NCBI GenBank assembly: GCA_046724395.1
Contig: JBKOWM010000071.1
Location: forward strand, 1-17,435
Origin: DATAEU01 sp046724395
GTDB lineage: Bacteria; Actinomycetota; UBA4738; HRBIN12
Length of the DNA stretch: 17,435 bases
Direction: 5' to 3'
In this document: positions 13,754 through 17,435 of the stretch, one piece after another
How the letters are laid out: the number at the start of each line of letters is the position of its first letter
How positions within the stretch are numbered: position 1 is the first letter of the stretch
Translations under genes and position numbers: made by a program
Notes under the pieces: generated by a model
What the model was told of the DNA's origin: nothing
What the model saw: only the letters and a program-made list of their open reading frames with translations
Databases searched by the model: none

Positions 13754-14426
13754 GTCGGTCGAACGGTATGGCCGGCGGGCACGTCTGCTGCACACCGCGG
13801 TCTACCTGACGGCCCTGGTCCTCCTCGTCACCGGGTGGTGGCTCCTGCTCGGTAGGGAGGGGGTCCCGAGTCCGCTTGCGCGGCTGTTCGGCGCGGCGGA
13901 CACCAGGGTCCACATCTGGTTCGGTCGCGCGCTCGCCCTCGTCGCGCTCCTGCCGCTCGTCCTGGGCCGCCGGGGCATCGTGACGTTCGTCCGGGAGACG
14001 TTCCGGCTCGACCCGGGCGACGGTCAATGGTGCAAACGATGGCCGGCCGGCGCGGTGACCGGCCGGTTGGGGCGCCACGAAGGCCACTTCGATCCCGGTC
14101 AGCGCCTGGCGAACGTCTTGATCGTGGCCTCGCTCGTCACGCTGTGTGCGACAGGGATCGGCCTGACGGTCTTGCACGGCGGGCCGCTGTTCGCGTGGCT
14201 GGCCAAGATCCATGAGTGGAGCACGTTCGTGTTCACGCCGCTGATCGTGGGGCACGTCCTCATCGCGCTCGGCATACTGCCGGCATACCGGGGCGTGTGG
14301 CGGGGCATGCATTGGGGCGGCCGAGTCCAGCGGGCGGCTGCGCACCGGGTGTGGCCGGGGTGGACCGAGCGGACGGACGAGGTCGCTCCGACGGGTGTGC
14401 CCGAAGACCGCCCCGGTCGGGAGTGA
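13746..14426 (+). CDS. cytochrome b-type membrane protein (FDH gamma/b561-like), no canonical start
   Basis: The coding frame clearly begins near 13746, as VERYGRRARLLHTAVYLTALVLLVTGWWLLL, but between the in-frame stop at 13692 and 13980 there is no ATG, GTG or TTG. Starting at the GTG at 13980 would delete two of four membrane helices. I place the start at GTT 13746, where the codons GTT-ACT-GAG overlap the lipoprotein stop and AGGGG lies four bases upstream; a GTG changed to GTT would explain it. Helices lie at about 15-35, 56-75, 120-145 and 158-180. Likely heme ligands are His16, His56, His156 and His170, as in formate dehydrogenase gamma and Ni-hydrogenase cytochrome b (PF01292). FDPGQRLAN before helix 3 is also typical. 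It would carry electrons between quinone and an unknown partner; no catalytic subunit is nearby. Confidence 0.75.
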   Translation, partial: VTESVERYGRRARLLHTAVYLTALVLLVTGWWLLLGREGVPSPLARLFGAADTRVHIWFGRALALVALLPLVLGRRGIVTFVRETFRLDPGDGQWCKRWPAGAVTGRLGRHEGHFDPGQRLANVLIVASLVTLCATGIGLTVLHGGPLFAWLAKIHEWSTFVFTPLIVGHVLIALGILPAYRGVWRGMHWGGRVQRAAAHRVWPGWTERTDEVAPTGVPEDRPGRE

Positions 14427-14531
14427 GCGTCGGAGACGCGACGCCTATTGGCGCGGCGCTCGCAAGGACGCAGTCCTGCTGAGGCGAAGGCGCGCGACGT
14501 CCTGAACGGAACTCGACGACTATCGAGACGA

Positions 14532-14575
14532 GCGGGCGGTGCAAAGCTCGTCGGCTTCCGAAACGGAGCGCCCGC
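14532..14575. terminator. weak inverted repeat between convergent genes
   Basis: GCGGGCG (14532-14538) and CGCCCGC (14569-14575) can pair around a 30-base loop. It lies in the 176-base gap between the convergent cytochrome b-type gene and the ECF42 sigma gene, where a two-way terminator would be expected. The stem is short and the loop long, so this is only a candidate. Confidence 0.25.
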
Positions 14576-14602
14576 GGGGGATGCTGGCAACGTCCATCTA
14601 CG

Positions 14603-15778
14603 TCACGAGCCCGCCGCGGATGCCAGCTCCGCGAGCATTCGTTCGATGAAGCGTCGTTCGGCGCCGTCGTCGGCCAGGTCCCTCGCGCGTCGAAAGGCAT
14701 CACGCGCCTCGTCGGTGCGGCCGAGGCGTCGCAGCAAGTCGGCCCTCGTCGAATGCAGGTAGCGGAAGTCGTCGAGCTCGAGCCCGTCGATGACCCGCAG
14801 GCCGGCCTCGGGGCCGTCGATCTCGGCGACCGCGATGGCACGATTCAGCTCGACGACGGGCGAGGACGTGAGGCGAGCGAGCTCCCCGTACAAGGCGGCG
14901 ATCTGCGCCCAGTCGCACGGCGTCTCGGCGTGCAACGAGGCGATCGCCGCCTGCAGAACGTAGGGCCCGCGGCCGCCCAGGGCAAGCGCCCGGTCGAGCT
15001 CGGCGCGTCCGTCGCCGATCTGCTCGGTGTTCCACCGTGACCGATCCTGATCGCCGAGCAGCACGAGCTCGCCGTCGCGGAACCGCGCCTCGCGGCGGGA
15101 GTCGTGCAACTGCATCATCGCGAGGAGCCCCCGAACCTCCGGGTCGTCGGGAAGCAGTTCGACGAGCGCGCGTCCCAACCAGATCGCCTCTGCCGCGAGC
15201 TCGTCCCGGCCGCCGTAGCCTTCGTTGAAGATCAGGTAGACGACCGCCAGAACCGCGTCGAGACGCTCGCGGAGCAGATGAGGCGGTGGCACTCGAAACG
15301 GGATCCCCGCGGCCTTGATCTTGCGCTTGGCCCGGACGAGCCGCTGCGCCATCGTGCGCTCGGGGACCAGGAAGGCGCGGGCGATCTCGCCGAGGGACAG
15401 TCCGCCCAGGGTGCGCAGCGTGAGCGCAACCTGCGCCTCCTCCGCGAGCGCCGGGTGACAGCAGGTGAAGATGAGCTCCAGCCGCTCGTCGCTAAACGTT
15501 GTGGCGTTCATCGGCGCCTCACCGGGATCGTCCGTGACCAGTCCGCTGCACTTGGCGGCGAGGACCCGTTCGCGCCGAATCCGGTCCGTGGCCCGGTTCC
15601 GAGCCGTCCTCATCAGCCAGGCGCGGGGGTAGGTGGGGATCCCGTCGCGCGACCACCGATCAGCGGCGATCGCGAACGCCTCCTGCGCGGCGTCCTCGGC
15701 GAGGTCGAAGTCGCCGAGGACGCCGATCAGCGAGGCCAGGACCCGGCCCCATTCCGCGCGGAAGATCTCGTCGAGCAT
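14603..15778 (-). CDS. ECF42-type RNA polymerase sigma factor with C-terminal helical (DUF6596/TPR-like) extension
   Basis: The protein has 391 residues from the ATG at 15778, two bases after the stop of the YCII gene; a TTG at 15787 would overlap it. Region 2 is at about 1-75 (RVLASLIGVLGDFDLAEDAAQEAFAIA). The linker carries the group hallmark RLELIFTCCHPAL (99-111). Region 4 is at about 113-160 (LSLGEIARAFLVPERTMAQRLVRAKRKI). Some 230 further residues form helical repeats (NEGYGG, ALVELLPDDPEVRGLLAMM, then LNRAIAVAEIDGPEAGL). This architecture defines ECF42 factors, which lack an anti-sigma factor and are linked to DGPF/YCII proteins. The pair here is exactly that. The long extension is thought to control activity. 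Signal and targets beyond the YCII gene are unknown. Confidence 0.95.
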   Translation of the reverse strand: MLDEIFRAEWGRVLASLIGVLGDFDLAEDAAQEAFAIAADRWSRDGIPTYPRAWLMRTARNRATDRIRRERVLAAKCSGLVTDDPGEAPMNATTFSDERLELIFTCCHPALAEEAQVALTLRTLGGLSLGEIARAFLVPERTMAQRLVRAKRKIKAAGIPFRVPPPHLLRERLDAVLAVVYLIFNEGYGGRDELAAEAIWLGRALVELLPDDPEVRGLLAMMQLHDSRREARFRDGELVLLGDQDRSRWNTEQIGDGRAELDRALALGGRGPYVLQAAIASLHAETPCDWAQIAALYGELARLTSSPVVELNRAIAVAEIDGPEAGLRVIDGLELDDFRYLHSTRADLLRRLGRTDEARDAFRRARDLADDGAERRFIERMLAELASAAGS

Positions 15779-15780
15779 CG

Positions 15781-16128
15781 CTACCAATATGTCTCAGAGG
15801 GTCGGATCTCTACGGCGCCACCGTAGCGGGCCGCCGGGACGCGGGCGGCCACCTCGATGGCCGCATCGAGGTCGTCGGCCTCCAGGACGAACAAACCGCC
15901 GACCGCCTCCTTCATGCCGACGAACGGGCCGTCGGTCGTCAGGGTCTTGCCGCCTTCGACGCGGACCGTCGTGGCGTTCTGGGGCAGCCCCATCGGCAGC
16001 CCGGGAGTGACGCCCGGGGTCTCATTGATCCCTTGGTAGTCGGCGTAGACCTGCTTCTGATCCTCCTCGGTGAGCCCGGCCTGCCGCTCGAGCGCTTCGC
16101 CCTGGTAGATCAGCATGACGTACTTCAT
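15781..16128 (-). CDS. YCII/DGPF-domain protein, ECF42 partner
   Basis: The protein has 115 residues from the ATG at 16128, with GAGGAGG ending about four bases upstream; the frame is open to 16197 but without a site. It starts MKYVMLIYQGEA and holds the DGPF motif at 66-69 (TTDGPFVGMKEAVGGLFVLEADDLDAAIE), the mark of the YCII-related family (PF03795). The fold is a small ferredoxin-like alpha/beta barrel; its activity is not established. It often protects against or responds to stress in regulons of ECF42 factors. It is the first gene of a two-gene unit with the sigma factor, two bases apart. A promoter resembling the ECF42 motif lies at 16164-16190. Confidence 0.92.
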   Translation of the reverse strand: MKYVMLIYQGEALERQAGLTEEDQKQVYADYQGINETPGVTPGLPMGLPQNATTVRVEGGKTLTTDGPFVGMKEAVGGLFVLEADDLDAAIEVAARVPAARYGGAVEIRPSETYW

Positions 16129-16163
16129 CGCGCCTCCTCGCCATCCCAGATCGGACGCAGTAA

Positions 16164-16190
16164 GACGAACGGCGAGCCGCGAAATCGACC
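16164..16190 (-). promoter_or_regulatory. candidate ECF42-type promoter of the YCII gene
   Basis: On the minus strand GGTCGA (16185-16190) is followed after 17 bases by CGTC (16164-16167), about 35 bases before the YCII start codon. The motif reported for ECF42 factors is TGTCGA at -35 and CGA/TC at -10, so this is five of six bases at -35 and a full -10. Position and gene fit; the one mismatch leaves doubt. Confidence 0.5.
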
Positions 16191-16221
16191 AGTCCACACC
16201 GCGATCTTGGCGCCGAGGAAG

Positions 16222-16953
16222 CTAGCTCCAGTCGACGGCGACGATCTCAATCGGTTCGGACGTGCCGCGAAGCGTGACGGAGCGCGACGCGGAGATCGCG
16301 AACCGACCGTCCGCCGCCGTCGAACGGCTCGCCACGATCTGGTCGCCGTCGGCGAGTGCGGCGATCCTTGCTGCCTCATGCACGCCCTTACCGGAAAAGT
16401 TGCGGCCGACCTGCGTCGCGCCAGAGGCATGGACGCCGATGCGGACCTTCGGCGCGAAGCCCTGCGTGCGCCGCTGCTCCGAGAGGCGCCGTTGAATCGC
16501 CACAGCGCACGCGAGCGCGTCGTCCGGCGAGTCGAATCCGACGAAGAACCCGTCGCCCGTCGCGACTACTTCCTCGCCCTTGTGCGCGATGAACAGCGAC
16601 CGAAGCGTCTCGTCGTGCCACCGAAGGACTCCTTCCCACGCCTCGTCGCCGAGGGCGTCGACGAGGACTGTCGACCGCTCGATGTCGGTAAACATGAACG
16701 TCTTCTCGACCCGCCGAGGCGCGTCCTTGCCACGGAGCTGCCACGGCAGTAGTTCCTCGATCTCCTCGACGATAACGGCGGCCGTCGGGCATGCGAGCGC
16801 GGCCTCGCGCAGCAACTCGGCGTCGACGCTCCCCGGGTCGATCACGTCGGCCTTGGCGAAGTCGCCCTCGTGCCAGTCGAACGCCGTGGGCGCTATCGTG
16901 ATACAGGTTCCGGCGCCCACGCACCGATGACGGTCGACGCGCGCGCGGAGCAT
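16222..16953 (-). CDS. ferredoxin-nucleotidyl cyclase fusion protein
   Basis: The protein has 243 residues. Residues 1-70 are a small ferredoxin (VDRHRCVGAGTCITIAP, then AALACPTAAVIVEE). With Cys11, Cys17 and Cys55 it has the C-x5-C...C-P pattern of single-cluster [3Fe-4S] ferredoxins, as in P450 partners. Residues 84-243 are a class III adenylate/guanylate cyclase domain: FTDIERS with metal-binding Asp90, GDGFF with Asp134, and VHEAARI with Arg196. The adenine-selecting Lys usually found four residues before this Asp is Val130, and the ribose-binding Asn is His192, so activity and substrate are doubtful. The combination suggests a cyclase controlled by redox state or iron-sulfur status, which is inference. 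The ATG at 16953 lies 16 bases after the LuxR-type gene, so the two are co-transcribed. Confidence 0.88.
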   Translation of the reverse strand: MLRARVDRHRCVGAGTCITIAPTAFDWHEGDFAKADVIDPGSVDAELLREAALACPTAAVIVEEIEELLPWQLRGKDAPRRVEKTFMFTDIERSTVLVDALGDEAWEGVLRWHDETLRSLFIAHKGEEVVATGDGFFVGFDSPDDALACAVAIQRRLSEQRRTQGFAPKVRIGVHASGATQVGRNFSGKGVHEAARIAALADGDQIVASRSTAADGRFAISASRSVTLRGTSEPIEIVAVDWS

Positions 16954-16969
16954 CAGGCGACGTCACTCA

Positions 16970-17435
16970 TCACAAGACCCGCTCTTGGAACGCGATCGCG
17001 GTCGCCTCCGCCCGCGAAGATGCGCCGATGCGCGCGAAGAGCTCCGCGAGCCGGCGTGACACGGTTTTCTCGTCCACCCGCAGCTCGTCGGCGATCTCCT
17101 GGTTCGTCTTTCCCTGGATCAACCGCTTGAGGAGCTCGTCGTCGGCGCCGGTGCTCGACATGCTCGCGGCCCCGGTCGCCTTCGTCTCGTCGACGGGACC
17201 GGCTAGGCGGCTGAGCTCGCGACCGAGCGGACCTCGGAGCCAACGCACACGGATCGTCTCGTCGAGCGTTCGCTGCGCGACCATCGCCAGCATGATCTGC
17301 AGGTGCTGACGCACCGCCTCGGCTTCCGGTGCACCGGTGCTCACGAGCACGTCGGCCGCGGGCAGCAGCACATCGAGGTACGCGTCCTCATGCTGTGCCG
17401 ACATGAGCAGTCCGACGGCGACACGGGCGTGATCC
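16970..17435 (-). CDS. LuxR-type HTH regulator, C-terminal part (5' end outside window)
   Basis: The frame is open through the window end, and DHARVAVGLL just before the first internal ATG (17404) continues the helical domain, so the start lies outside. About 154 residues are visible. A helical effector part (AVRQHLQIMLAMVAQRTLDETIRVRWLRGPLGRELSRLAG) is followed by a GerE-type helix-turn-helix (DDELLKRLIQGKTNQEIADELRVDEKTVSRRLAELFARIGASSRAEATAIAF) at the end. Such proteins are often large regulators with N-terminal ATPase, TPR or cyclase domains; which one applies here cannot be seen. It is directly upstream of the ferredoxin-cyclase gene on the same strand, and regulators of this type often sit with cyclase-domain proteins. 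Confidence 0.85.
   Translation of the reverse strand, partial: DHARVAVGLLMSAQHEDAYLDVLLPAADVLVSTGAPEAEAVRQHLQIMLAMVAQRTLDETIRVRWLRGPLGRELSRLAGPVDETKATGAASMSSTGADDELLKRLIQGKTNQEIADELRVDEKTVSRRLAELFARIGASSRAEATAIAFQERVL

Overview
The window is GC-rich DNA with GTG/TTG starts, short intergenic gaps and several ECF sigma factors. It also carries a predicted F420-type (deazaflavin) reductase. This points to a soil-type actinobacterium; a deep branch such as Thermoleophilia is a guess from family resemblance, not shown by the sequence. I saw no tRNA, rRNA, CRISPR array, transposase or phage gene. It looks like chromosomal accessory and regulatory DNA.

Layout. 1-2052: a small membrane protein, a 400-base gap, then a two-helix membrane protein and an ECF41-type sigma factor. 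The gap ends in a site that exactly matches the ECF41 target promoter (TGTCACA, 16 bases, CGTC). 2178-6350: single small metabolic genes on both strands (short unknown protein, SDR dehydrogenase, GNAT acetyltransferase, deazaflavin reductase, GrpB-like protein). A poorly coding stretch at about 4620-5348 holds an acetyltransferase remnant. 6350-9864: a tight four-gene operon of ECF sigma factor, zinc-type anti-sigma factor with one membrane helix and a large outer domain, ABC ATPase and ABC-2 permease, all overlapping. 9964-10350: a VOC protein on the minus strand. 10639-13105: MOSC protein, SAM methyltransferase and FAD-dependent oxidase, all plus strand. 13307-14426: a lipoprotein overlapping a cytochrome b-type membrane protein. 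14603-16128 (minus): an ECF42-type sigma factor with its usual DGPF/YCII partner. 16222-17435 (minus): a ferredoxin-nucleotidyl cyclase fusion behind the end of a LuxR-type regulator that runs off the window.

The most striking observation is at 11378. The methyltransferase is interrupted by one in-frame TGA inside the Rossmann fold, directly after a Cys codon. It is followed by a nine-pair stem with a GGUCC loop, and the loop's GGU lies 21-23 bases from the TGA. This resembles a bacterial SECIS element (E. coli fdhF has GGU at 22-24). The reading as one 267-residue selenocysteine methyltransferase is therefore serious, although a TGG-to-TGA or Cys-to-TGA change remains possible and no sel genes lie in the window.

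A second theme is regulation. Three different ECF sigma factors lie within about 14 kb, two of them next to a promoter resembling their own group's motif. Three isolated metabolic genes have a TANNNT box 6-8 bases before the start codon, which suggests leaderless transcripts.
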